Shown here: piece by piece, positions 25,847-34,338 of the stretch | Position numbering within the stretch: position 1 is the stretch's first letter | Layout: every line of letters starts with the position of its first letter | Assembly (NCBI GenBank): GCA_023434665.1 | Contig: JAEYSM010000006.1 | Span: 1 to 64,000 of the forward strand | Length of the DNA stretch: 64,000 nucleotides | Reading direction: 5' to 3' | DNA from: Bacteroidota bacterium | Lineage (GTDB): Bacteria > Bacteroidota > Bacteroidia > Bacteroidales > Lentimicrobiaceae | Program-made: the position numbers and the translations under genes | Notes under the pieces: model-generated | Seen by the model: the letters and a program-made list of their open reading frames with translations, nothing else | What the model was told of the DNA's origin: nothing | The model's database searches: none

Positions 25847-25860
25847 TATAACTAAAGGAA

Positions 25861-27948
25861 ATGGTGCTGACTAAAATCTTTTTCGCAATTGGCTCATCAG
25901 GGAATTGTCATAATCTTCCATTATATAACATTCGGTATCCATTGCAATTGACAGGTTATCACAATTTTTGGCTATGTTGGTTCATTGTATTTTTCTTTTT
26001 TATCAGGTCTGTTTCTTATGCCCAGACTGACACTGTCACACTTCAGGAAATAGAGGTTCTTGGCCTGAAATCAGCACATGATAATAATTCAGCCTCACCG
26101 GTTCAAATACTTACAGTTCAGAAACTACAATCATTACCTTCGACCAGTGTAGCCGATGCAATCAAAAACTTTTCTGGCGTTGTAATAAAGGACTTCGGCG
26201 GAATTGGTGGACTCAAAACTGTGATGATCAGAAGCCTGGGAGCAACTCATACAGGCATATATATTGACGGCATTCCCGGTAACGACATTGCAACAGGACA
26301 AGCGGATCTTGGAAGATTATCGTTGAAGGATATTAGTAAAATCAGTCTATCTATTGGCCAATCGGATGCAGGATTGCGTACCGGAAGAATGTATTCAACT
26401 GCAAGTATGATTGAAATTAACACTGTGACCCCTGACTTTAATGGTAAAAATGTTCTTTTTCAAACTAGTCTTAGAGTTGGCTCATTCGGAACTTTTAATC
26501 CTGCTTTTGCTTCTCACTTTAAAATTAATCGGTCAATAACTACTGTCAGAATTAATCATTTTATGGCAGATGGCAGATTCCCATATGAATACTGGAATGG
26601 TTCGAATCTTCTCAAGCAAAAACGAACAAATTCGGATGTCTCTATTACAGGAGCATCCATAAAATCAAATTATACTTTCAAAGATAGTTCTTCATTGAAG
26701 CTCAAAGCTACCTTTACTAATTCTGATAGAGGCTTGCCAGGTGCAATTATTATTTATAATCCTTTCTCCGGACAAAGACTTCAAAATAAAGACTTTGCTA
26801 CTGCAATAACTTATGAGAACAATGAAGGGAGTGCACTTCGATTCATGACAAAAGCCGGATATTCGAACATGACTACTATTTATTCTGATCCTCACTGGCA
26901 AAATCATAATGGATTATTGAAAAACGAATATAGGCAGTCCGAAATATATCTGTCAGAAGTTATCCTAATCCCTCTGGGCACCAGTTTTAATACTTCTATT
27001 GCGACTGATCTTATTTATAACAGACTCAAAACAAATGCGTATTCTATAAATAATCCGAACAGAATAACTTCTTTGACTGCAGCCTCTCTGAAATACAACA
27101 ATAAAAAGACAGAGTTACAAGGTAACGTTCTGTTAACTTATGCATTGGATAAGATTAATGGTGATCAATCATTATCCTCAACTAGTAGGGAAATGAGATT
27201 GTCGCCCGAGTTATCCTTGATTCATTCACTGTTGTCTGATCATTCATTAAAAATAAGAGTCTTGTACAAAGACATTTTCCGACTTCCTACATTCAATGAA
27301 TTGTACTACACCCTTTCAGGCAACCTGGAACTTAAACCAGAAAATGTGACAATGTTTAATGTGGGTGTAATTTATGAAAAACCAATAAATGAACTTACAG
27401 GCATTCACATTAAAGGAGACGCTTTCATTAATCTGGTCACTGATAAGATTGTTACAGTTCCAACCATGAACCTTTTTATTTGGCGTACACAGAATATTGA
27501 AAAATCTACAATTAAAGGTCTTGAAACATTTTTAGCTTTCTCCCGAAAAATAAGTAAAGCATGGTCCTTCGAATTGTCAGGCACCTACACATATCAGGAC
27601 GCCCAAAATCTATCTGATCCACAAGATGAAAATTATGGTGATCAACTAGCATATATTCCTTTTGAAACAGCAGGAGGACTATTATCGATTACCTGCAACA
27701 ATTTAGTTCTTGGAATTAATACTTTATATAATGGGTACAGATACATTTCAAATAATAACACCCATGAAAACCTTCTTAGCTCATGGATTACAACTGATGT
27801 TACAGCAGGTTGGAATTTTTTAGTGAAGCAAAAAGAATTATCATTCAAAATAGAAGTCGCTAATTTATTTAATCAGAATTATGAAGTGATGAAAGGATTT
27901 CCCATGATGGGAAGAGCCTTCTTTATAAATCTCGACCTAAACCTTTAA
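25861..27948 (+). CDS. btuB: TonB-dependent vitamin B12 receptor
   Basis: A 695-residue outer-membrane receptor: a signal-like hydrophobic stretch (about 38-53) ending SYAQ, a TonB-box region (DTVTLQEIEVLG), a plug domain (about 75-190) with VADAIKNFSGVVIKDFGG and MIRSLGATHTGIYIDGIPG, and a 22-strand-type barrel ending LDLNL. The cobalamin riboswitch upstream identifies the ligand as cobalamin or a related corrinoid. It precedes the btuG-like gene by 12 bp. The ATG at 25861 follows AAAGGAA. The 37 residues before the hydrophobic stretch are unusually long, so translation may really begin at an alternative codon further in. Confidence 0.93.
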   Translation: MVLTKIFFAIGSSGNCHNLPLYNIRYPLQLTGYHNFWLCWFIVFFFFIRSVSYAQTDTVTLQEIEVLGLKSAHDNNSASPVQILTVQKLQSLPSTSVADAIKNFSGVVIKDFGGIGGLKTVMIRSLGATHTGIYIDGIPGNDIATGQADLGRLSLKDISKISLSIGQSDAGLRTGRMYSTASMIEINTVTPDFNGKNVLFQTSLRVGSFGTFNPAFASHFKINRSITTVRINHFMADGRFPYEYWNGSNLLKQKRTNSDVSITGASIKSNYTFKDSSSLKLKATFTNSDRGLPGAIIIYNPFSGQRLQNKDFATAITYENNEGSALRFMTKAGYSNMTTIYSDPHWQNHNGLLKNEYRQSEIYLSEVILIPLGTSFNTSIATDLIYNRLKTNAYSINNPNRITSLTAASLKYNNKKTELQGNVLLTYALDKINGDQSLSSTSREMRLSPELSLIHSLLSDHSLKIRVLYKDIFRLPTFNELYYTLSGNLELKPENVTMFNVGVIYEKPINELTGIHIKGDAFINLVTDKIVTVPTMNLFIWRTQNIEKSTIKGLETFLAFSRKISKAWSFELSGTYTYQDAQNLSDPQDENYGDQLAYIPFETAGGLLSITCNNLVLGINTLYNGYRYISNNNTHENLLSSWITTDVTAGWNFLVKQKELSFKIEVANLFNQNYEVMKGFPMMGRAFFINLDLNL

Positions 27949-27960
27949 AATTTTAGTACT

Positions 27961-29106
27961 ATGAATTTGCTTAGAAATCACTCAACAACTACAAAGAAAA
28001 TGAACGGCAAAAGAGCATCAACCTGGAGATTAATGCTACTGTCTATAGGAATTCTTGGTCTGTTGTTCAACGCCTGCAAGAAAGAACCTGAGGATGAGAA
28101 CAAACCACATCCTGTATCTCCGCCGGTTAGTGTGGCAGTTTACGTACTCAATCAAGGCTCTTACAGTGGGAACAATGCATCAGTCACATTATTTAATCCT
28201 TCTGATTATGTAGTAACCAGTGATTACTTTCAAACACAGAATAACCGTGTATTGGGTGATACAGGAGCTGATATGTTGATTTATGGTGGCAAAGCATATA
28301 TTGTAACCAATATATCAAGTCAACTGGAAATTGTTGATTCAAAAACGTTTAAGAGTTTAAAACAAATATCTTTCATTAAGGATGGTGTACCACAGCAACC
28401 ATCTGCAATTGCCGGGTATGGTGATAAGGTTTATATTGCTTCCTACGATGGCCTCGTTACGGTAATTGATACCTTATCGCTCCAAATCATCAAGACTATC
28501 GAAGTTGGTCTCAATCCTGATGCTATTCTCGCTACTAACAATGAAATCTGGGTTTCAAATTCAGGAGGATTAAACTTCCCTGACTATGATAACACAATTT
28601 CAGTTATTGACCCCGACAGACTAATTGAGACAGATAGGATAGAAGTAGGGACAAATCCATATACTATGAAGGCAGATAACTATGGAGATATTTATCTTAT
28701 CACAAGAGGAAATTACGGTGATGAAAAGATGCGATTGAGAATTATTAATTCGGCTACAAAAAAAATTAAGCACACTTTTGAGGATTTTGAAGCCTATAAC
28801 TTGACAATCAAAGGCGATACAGCCTATGTTTACCATCATGATTTCATGTCCGGCGAAGGTTCTAAAATCATGACAATTAATGTCAAAACAGAGCAAATCA
28901 TATCTCAACAATTTATTACTGACAATACTTCTATCGAAACCGTATATTCCATCGCTGCTGATCCTACAAAAAATAACATTTATATCACTGATGCCAAGGA
29001 TTATATGAGCCCTGGCATTGTGTACTGTTTCGGAACAGATGGAAAGTTAAAATTTAAATTCAATGCTGGAATTAATCCGGTAGCTGTAAGATTTTTGATG
29101 AATTAG
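27961..29106 (+). CDS. btuG: BtuG-like cobalamin-binding surface lipoprotein (beta-propeller)
   Basis: A 381-residue lipoprotein: a hydrophobic segment ends in LLFNAC with Cys39 as the lipid site, followed by charged residues (KKEPEDE) typical of Bacteroidota surface-exposed lipoproteins. The mature part has seven YncE-like repeats of the kind IYG-KAYIVTN-x-IVD and VYIASYDGLVTVIDT, as expected for a seven-bladed beta-propeller. In Bacteroides, BtuG is such a propeller; it captures cobalamin with extreme affinity and delivers it to BtuB. The position 12 bp after a riboswitch-controlled btuB supports this identity. A strong terminator follows at 29166. Confidence 0.85.
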   Translation: MNLLRNHSTTTKKMNGKRASTWRLMLLSIGILGLLFNACKKEPEDENKPHPVSPPVSVAVYVLNQGSYSGNNASVTLFNPSDYVVTSDYFQTQNNRVLGDTGADMLIYGGKAYIVTNISSQLEIVDSKTFKSLKQISFIKDGVPQQPSAIAGYGDKVYIASYDGLVTVIDTLSLQIIKTIEVGLNPDAILATNNEIWVSNSGGLNFPDYDNTISVIDPDRLIETDRIEVGTNPYTMKADNYGDIYLITRGNYGDEKMRLRIINSATKKIKHTFEDFEAYNLTIKGDTAYVYHHDFMSGEGSKIMTINVKTEQIISQQFITDNTSIETVYSIAADPTKNNIYITDAKDYMSPGIVYCFGTDGKLKFKFNAGINPVAVRFLMN

Positions 29107-29165
29107 ATTCAATCCGGACAGTTATTAAAAGTTTTGAAGAAATAATATTGGCTTCAAAGAGTAAA

Positions 29166-29204
29166 AATAAAACAGGATGAAGGCAACCTCCATCCTGTTT
29201 TATT
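29166..29204. terminator. Bidirectional terminator between btuG and DPP11
   Basis: A perfect 14-bp stem AATAAAACAGGATG (29166-29179) pairs with its complement at 29191-29204 around an 11-base loop. The ends are A/T-rich on both strands. The convergent genes end at 29106 and 29225. Confidence 0.9.
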
Positions 29205-29224
29205 AAAATTGTCAGTTTAAATGT

Positions 29225-31387
29225 CTATCTAATAATTGTCATCTCATTCACAAGATGTTTTGCTCCTGCCAATTTATCAATTACAAATAAGCAATATCTG
29301 ATATCAAGTGAAATATTCCGGCACTGATCAGGATCATACATCAAATCGCTCATGGTACCTTCCCAGTTTCTATCAAAGTTAACACCAACGAGATGACCCT
29401 CAGCATTTAAAACAGGGCTTCCTGAATTGCCACCTGTTGTATGATTACTGGCAATAAATGCTACTCTCATTGTCCCATCAGGAGCTGCATAATCGCCATA
29501 ATCCTTTTTTGTATACAATTCTTTTAATTCTGGTTCAACAACATAGTCATAAACTGATGGATCTTCTTTTTCCATTATCCCTTCAAGTGTTGTATAATAT
29601 TCATATTTCACTGCATCGCGTGGTAAATAATCGTCCACTTTTCCATAGGTTATTCTCAATGTTGAATTAGCATCTGGATAAAATCTTCTATCTGCCTGAA
29701 ACTCCATTAAACCTGTCATATAAATTCTTTGAAGACTATCAAGTTTAATAGTCAAAGATTCATTAAAAGGCAAAATCTGTTCAACATAGTAATTATAAAC
29801 TGCTTCTGACAGAAGGAATAATGGATCATTTGCTATCTTTTTATAATTCCTGGCTTTGTAATTTGAAAGTAATTCTCTTACACTTGTGGAATCAGTTAAT
29901 GAACTTTTACTATAAACGGCATCCGCCCACTCCTGAAAACTTTTGTATTTCTGCTTTTCTTGCTTTAACAATGCAGGAATTCTATTTGCCTCCTGATGGT
30001 TGAACCAATCCTCCATCAATGAAGCGAAGACTTGTCGGTCAATCGGCATATGGTAATTTTTGAAATAGGCTGATAAACTACCTGTAATCTGGCTAACCAT
30101 CTTGTTTAGTTCATCATCCGGTACAGTTTTATCTATACTCTTATCTATTAACCTACTAAACCGGCGGGCAAACGTAAATGCCTCAATACCAAGACCTCCT
30201 TCAATCAGATAAGTTTCAGCTACTGAGAAAGGAGTTAGTTCTCTATAAGTATACTCGAATTCATTAATAAGATTCCCGTATTTAGAATTTCGTTGTGGGT
30301 CAGCTTGTGCCCATTTGATGAAATCCTGCTCTAGTTGTTGTTTCTTGGTTATCGCGTCCAACTTCTTGATTCCACGGTTTTCGCCAATCATTTTTTTCCA
30401 GTAATTAGCCACACCAGCATGTTTTGCTGAATACTGAATTCTAACAAGGTCGCTCTGAGACATATATGTGTCGAAAATATCAAGGCGTTTTTCTCTCAAA
30501 CGAATCGCCGCCGGATTTTCATTTGCAGTTATCATTTCAATAGCATAACTAGGTAGGTATTCCTGAGTCCTACCAGGATATCCAAATACAAATGTAAAAT
30601 CACCTTTTTCAACTCCTCTTAGGGAAATTGGTATATGTCTTTTGGGTTTGTAAGGAACATTTTCAGGAGAATACTCTGCAGGTTCATTGTTCTTATTCAC
30701 ATATATACGAAAAAGAGAGAAGTCACCTGTGTGACGGGGCCACATCCAGTTATCTGTATCTCCACCAAACTTCCCGATGTTTGAAGGTGGTGCTCCAACA
30801 AGCCTTACATCTTTGAATGTTTGAGTTATAAATACAAAATATTGATTACCATAATAAAAAGGCCTTACTCTTGCATTATAAGAAGTACCTTTTATGCTTT
30901 CTTCTTCTATTTGCTTAACATTCTGCGCAATTAATTCATTCCTCTCAAGTTCTGTCATGCTCTCTTTTACATTTTCAAGAGCACGATTAGTGACATCTTC
31001 CATTCTCACTAACAAGGTTACTGTGAGTCCGGGATTAGGAAGTTCCTGCGACTTGTCCATAGCCCAGAATCCATCAGTAAGGTAGTCGTGTTCAATAGTG
31101 CTATGTTGCTGAATTCTACCATATCCGCAGTGGTGGTTTGTTAAAATTAGTCCCTGATCAGAAATGATTTCAGCAGTACATCCACCACCAAACAATAAAA
31201 TAGCATCTTTCAGACTGGAATTATTAACACTATAGATATCTTCAGCAGTGATACGCATTCCCATACTTACCATTTCGGATTCATTAAGCTGTTGAAGGAA
31301 TAAGGGTAACCACATTCCTTCTCCGGCAATGCCAATCCTGAATGAAAGAACTAAGGATACGACCAGTATCGCAATTTTTTTCTTCAT
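29225..31387 (-). CDS. dpp11: Dipeptidyl-peptidase 11 (S46, Asp/Glu-specific)
   Basis: A 720-residue periplasmic serine peptidase that removes Xaa-Asp or Xaa-Glu dipeptides from peptide N-termini. The signal peptide ends near residue 21 (GIAGE). The catalytic histidine is His85 in TNHHCGYG, the likely acid is Asp222 in HTGDFSLF, and the nucleophile is Ser655 in GGNSGSPV. Arg673 in GVNFDRNWEG sits 18 residues after the serine, the position at which DPP11 has Arg and DPP7 has Gly; this gives preference for acidic P1 residues. The stop lies next to a terminator. It follows ridA by 27 bp in a probable operon. Confidence 0.93.
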   Translation of the reverse strand: MKKKIAILVVSLVLSFRIGIAGEGMWLPLFLQQLNESEMVSMGMRITAEDIYSVNNSSLKDAILLFGGGCTAEIISDQGLILTNHHCGYGRIQQHSTIEHDYLTDGFWAMDKSQELPNPGLTVTLLVRMEDVTNRALENVKESMTELERNELIAQNVKQIEEESIKGTSYNARVRPFYYGNQYFVFITQTFKDVRLVGAPPSNIGKFGGDTDNWMWPRHTGDFSLFRIYVNKNNEPAEYSPENVPYKPKRHIPISLRGVEKGDFTFVFGYPGRTQEYLPSYAIEMITANENPAAIRLREKRLDIFDTYMSQSDLVRIQYSAKHAGVANYWKKMIGENRGIKKLDAITKKQQLEQDFIKWAQADPQRNSKYGNLINEFEYTYRELTPFSVAETYLIEGGLGIEAFTFARRFSRLIDKSIDKTVPDDELNKMVSQITGSLSAYFKNYHMPIDRQVFASLMEDWFNHQEANRIPALLKQEKQKYKSFQEWADAVYSKSSLTDSTSVRELLSNYKARNYKKIANDPLFLLSEAVYNYYVEQILPFNESLTIKLDSLQRIYMTGLMEFQADRRFYPDANSTLRITYGKVDDYLPRDAVKYEYYTTLEGIMEKEDPSVYDYVVEPELKELYTKKDYGDYAAPDGTMRVAFIASNHTTGGNSGSPVLNAEGHLVGVNFDRNWEGTMSDLMYDPDQCRNISLDIRYCLFVIDKLAGAKHLVNEMTIIR

Positions 31388-31414
31388 AAAAATATAAGAA
31401 TTTGATAGAGAGAC

Positions 31415-31792
31415 TTATTTTGAAGCAATTACTTCAATTTCGATCAAAGAACCTAACGGAAGTTTCACTACTCCATATGCTGCCCGTGCTGGTGGTTCAA
31501 TTTCGAAATATTTACCATACACTTCATTCATTGCTCCAAAATTTGTCATATCGGAAAGAAGGCAGACACATTTAATAACATCCGAGTAACTGTATCCAGC
31601 AGCTTTAAGGATTGCACCTATATTTTTCATTACTTGTTCTGTCTGCTCTTTGATACTTCCTTCAACTACCATCCCTGTTGTAGGATCAATAGGTATTTGT
31701 CCTGAAATATACAAAAAACCATTCTTTTCAATAGCCTGACTGTAAGGACCTATGGCTTTAGGTGCAAATTCTGTAGAAATTACTTTTTTCAT
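31415..31792 (-). CDS. ridA: RidA family enamine/imine deaminase
   Basis: A 125-residue protein of the YjgF/YER057c/UK114 family. It hydrolyses reactive 2-aminoacrylate and related enamines released by PLP enzymes. Family marks are APKAIGPYSQAI at the start, GFLYISGQIP, and the PPARAAYGVVKLPLGSLIEIE C-terminus with the conserved Arg and Glu of the active site. It forms trimers in other organisms. It is the first gene of an operon with dpp11 and has a good promoter match upstream (31830-31861). Confidence 0.95.
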   Translation of the reverse strand: MKKVISTEFAPKAIGPYSQAIEKNGFLYISGQIPIDPTTGMVVEGSIKEQTEQVMKNIGAILKAAGYSYSDVIKCVCLLSDMTNFGAMNEVYGKYFEIEPPARAAYGVVKLPLGSLIEIEVIASK

Positions 31793-31829
31793 GATATTAT
31801 ATTTTAGAGTTGATACAAATCGGGTGGCT

Positions 31830-31861
31830 CAAAATTAGCAATAATACTAAGATAACCCCAA
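31830..31861 (-). promoter_or_regulatory. Promoter of ridA-dpp11 (TTG-N21-TAATTTTG)
   Basis: Read on the minus strand, TTG (31859-31861) is followed after 21 bases by TAATTTTG (31830-31837), matching the Bacteroidota consensus. The leader to the ATG at 31792 is about 30 nt. Confidence 0.55.
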
Positions 31862-31915
31862 TTTATAGCAAATCATTTCTGCGACACAAAGGAGTGGTAT
31901 AAAACGAATGAAAAA

Positions 31916-34159
31916 TTATAAAGGAAGTGTAAATGTAAAAGTAGCTCCTTTGTTTTCTTCTGCTTCAGCCCATATCTGGCCCCCATGTTTATGCAATATC
32001 CGCTTGACAATTGATAGTCCTGCACCGGTACCTTGGAAATCTTGTTCTGAGTGAAGCCGTTGGAATGCAATAAACACTTTATCAATATATTTCATATCAA
32101 AACCTGCACCATTATCTTTCACTGAATAGATTACACTTGAATCCTTGACACCTCCGGCTATTTCAATATGAGGATTTTCTTTCTTTGAAGAGAACTTTAC
32201 CGCATTTGCTAAAAGATTTACCCATACCTGTTTCAGCAAAGCTGCATCACCTATTGCATTTGGCAATTCCCCGATATCTATTTTCACTTTCTTGAGCTCT
32301 CTTTTTTCTCCTACTTCTGCCAAAGCCATATCTACCAGCTTATTCATATCAATCTCTGCCTTTCTGATTTCTGCTGTGCTTGCTTTTGAGAAAGCAAGTA
32401 GATCATCAATCAGCGTACTCATCTTAAGTGAATTTGACCTAATCCTGTTACATAACCTCACTCCTTCTTCATCAAAAAGATTTCCATAATTATCAGTCAG
32501 AATCTGGGTTAACCCATTTATTCCTCTTAATGGAGTTCTCAAGTCATGAGAAACAGAATAAGCAAAAGCTTCAAGATCTTTATTAACGGCTGATAGCTCA
32601 GCAGTTCTCTCCTTTATTCTATGCTCAAGTTCCTTGTTAAGGTTACTGATTTCTTGTTCGGTTTTCTTGCGATCAGAAATATCCCGGATTATAAGGCTTG
32701 CTTTCTGATTTCCTTCAGCATCAAAAAATAACGCTGATGATAGTTCTGCATCAATAAATGTTCCTCCTCTTTTTATTAATTTTAATTCACCGACAGTCTT
32801 TCCTGACTGGGCTCTCTTTTCAATGAATTTTTTGTATGCTTTGGTTTCATAGTCAATGAATGTACTTAAATTAAGTGACTTGAGTTCAGCTTCTGTATAG
32901 CCAAAGAGTAGGCAAGCGGCCTCATTTGCTTCAAGAATTATCCCTTCGGTTGTAGAAAGGATCATTGCATCATGGCTATTCTCAAAAAATGCTCTGTAAC
33001 GATGCTCACTCTCTATTAAAGCACGTTCGGAATTTTTTCGTTGTGTAATATCCTGGAAAGCGCCCCTTATTTTAACAACTTTATCATCTTTGACAACAGG
33101 CTTGCCCAATGTATGCACCCACTTTCTCGTTCCATCACCAAGCACCAGTTCAAGCTCAAGATCATAAGGAACTTTCTCACTGATTGTTTTATCTATAGCT
33201 TTGATGACCTTGTCTTTTGATTCTTCAGTATAGAAACTTATCCCCTTTTGCTCACTCGTTTCATCTTCTGCGCTCAAACCATGTATCCTGGCAGTTTCTT
33301 CAGTCCAGGTTCCTTCACCTGTTACCGGATCAAACTCCCACCCCCCTATCTTAGCAAGACTGCCCATTTCTTGAAGTAAATACTCTTGATAACTAATTGC
33401 CTCAGCTGTCTTTCGATGGGTTGATACATCTCTCAAAAATGCCAATTCCGATTTCTTTCCTTCATATTCAATATATTGGGAAGTAATTTCTACCCAAACA
33501 TCACCTCCGTCCAATGCCACAAGATGCAATTCACTTTCAGTCAAAGGAAGAATACCATTATCCAGTTTTTCAATTCTTTCTTTAATATTTTTCTTGTTTG
33601 CAGGATGCGTGAACTCTAGAATATCTTTTCCTATTAGTTCGTCAGAAGCATTGGCTTTCAAAAGATTTATTCCTGAAGGATTTATATAAACTATCTTTCT
33701 ATCCTGTTGTATAATAATTGGTTCCGGGGCTCCTTCAACTATCTTTCGAAACCGTTCTTCACTGTTCTTTAATTCCTTTTGAAATTTTCGTTGTTCTGTT
33801 ACATCTGTTGCCATAACATGTCTGGCCTCCCTACCCTCAAAAATAAAAGGGAGAGAAACAATATTTACCATGATGATTTCTCCGTTTTTTTTCCGGTGGA
33901 TCCAGTCTCCGGCATAATTCACAGTTCCTTTAGTTCTATTGATGTCTTCAACTAGAGTTTTGACTTCACTCTCAGGTCTTATATCCCTTGCATTCATTTG
34001 AAGGAATTCCTCTCTCGTATATCCATAATGATTCAATGCAGCATCATTTACATCAAGAAAGTCCAACGATTCCTGATCAAAGATCCACATCGGAATTGGA
34101 TTATATTTAAATAAATGTTTATAATTTCCTTCCTTCACAGAATTGTCCTGATAAGTCAT
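31916..34159 (-). CDS. Cytoplasmic sensor histidine kinase with four PAS domains
   Basis: A 747-residue kinase without membrane segments. Four PAS/PAC units span about 12-125, 130-250, 260-380 and 385-505. A short coiled coil leads to the HisKA domain with SVSHDLRTPLRGI (phosphorylated His near 535) and to the HATPase domain with KDNGAGFD (N/G1 box) and GTGAGLSIV (G2 box). It probably senses an internal redox, light or small-molecule signal and phosphorylates a response regulator elsewhere, since none lies in the neighbourhood. No signal for a specific ligand can be read from the PAS domains. Confidence 0.92.
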   Translation of the reverse strand: MTYQDNSVKEGNYKHLFKYNPIPMWIFDQESLDFLDVNDAALNHYGYTREEFLQMNARDIRPESEVKTLVEDINRTKGTVNYAGDWIHRKKNGEIIMVNIVSLPFIFEGREARHVMATDVTEQRKFQKELKNSEERFRKIVEGAPEPIIIQQDRKIVYINPSGINLLKANASDELIGKDILEFTHPANKKNIKERIEKLDNGILPLTESELHLVALDGGDVWVEITSQYIEYEGKKSELAFLRDVSTHRKTAEAISYQEYLLQEMGSLAKIGGWEFDPVTGEGTWTEETARIHGLSAEDETSEQKGISFYTEESKDKVIKAIDKTISEKVPYDLELELVLGDGTRKWVHTLGKPVVKDDKVVKIRGAFQDITQRKNSERALIESEHRYRAFFENSHDAMILSTTEGIILEANEAACLLFGYTEAELKSLNLSTFIDYETKAYKKFIEKRAQSGKTVGELKLIKRGGTFIDAELSSALFFDAEGNQKASLIIRDISDRKKTEQEISNLNKELEHRIKERTAELSAVNKDLEAFAYSVSHDLRTPLRGINGLTQILTDNYGNLFDEEGVRLCNRIRSNSLKMSTLIDDLLAFSKASTAEIRKAEIDMNKLVDMALAEVGEKRELKKVKIDIGELPNAIGDAALLKQVWVNLLANAVKFSSKKENPHIEIAGGVKDSSVIYSVKDNGAGFDMKYIDKVFIAFQRLHSEQDFQGTGAGLSIVKRILHKHGGQIWAEAEENKGATFTFTLPL

Positions 34160-34274
34160 TTCAAGTAGTTCATTATACTATAATTACCGTATCATCAAAT
34201 TAAACAATTCAACGTATGGCCTTTAAATAAGTTTCTGATATTCGTCCCCACAAAACAAACTATCCCTAAATTCA

Positions 34275-34282
34275 TAGCTTTG
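34275..34282 (+). promoter_or_regulatory. Bacteroidota -7 element before the DUF255 gene
   Basis: TAGCTTTG at 34275-34282 matches TAnnTTTG, 56 bp before the ATG at 34339. No clear -33 element. Confidence 0.45.
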
Positions 34283-34338
34283 TGGTACAACAAAGGTCAT
34301 GTTTTAATGTTTAAGGTAATTTACTAAAAAGTTACACT

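Noticed and set aside
31873..32085. A 70-residue minus-strand frame
   Set aside because: It overlaps the C-terminus of the histidine kinase in another frame; the kinase G2 box explains the region.
34200..34338. Possible tRNA or small RNA between kinase and DUF255 gene
   Set aside because: No cloverleaf or conserved T-loop sequence was found; a -7 element explains the only clear motif.
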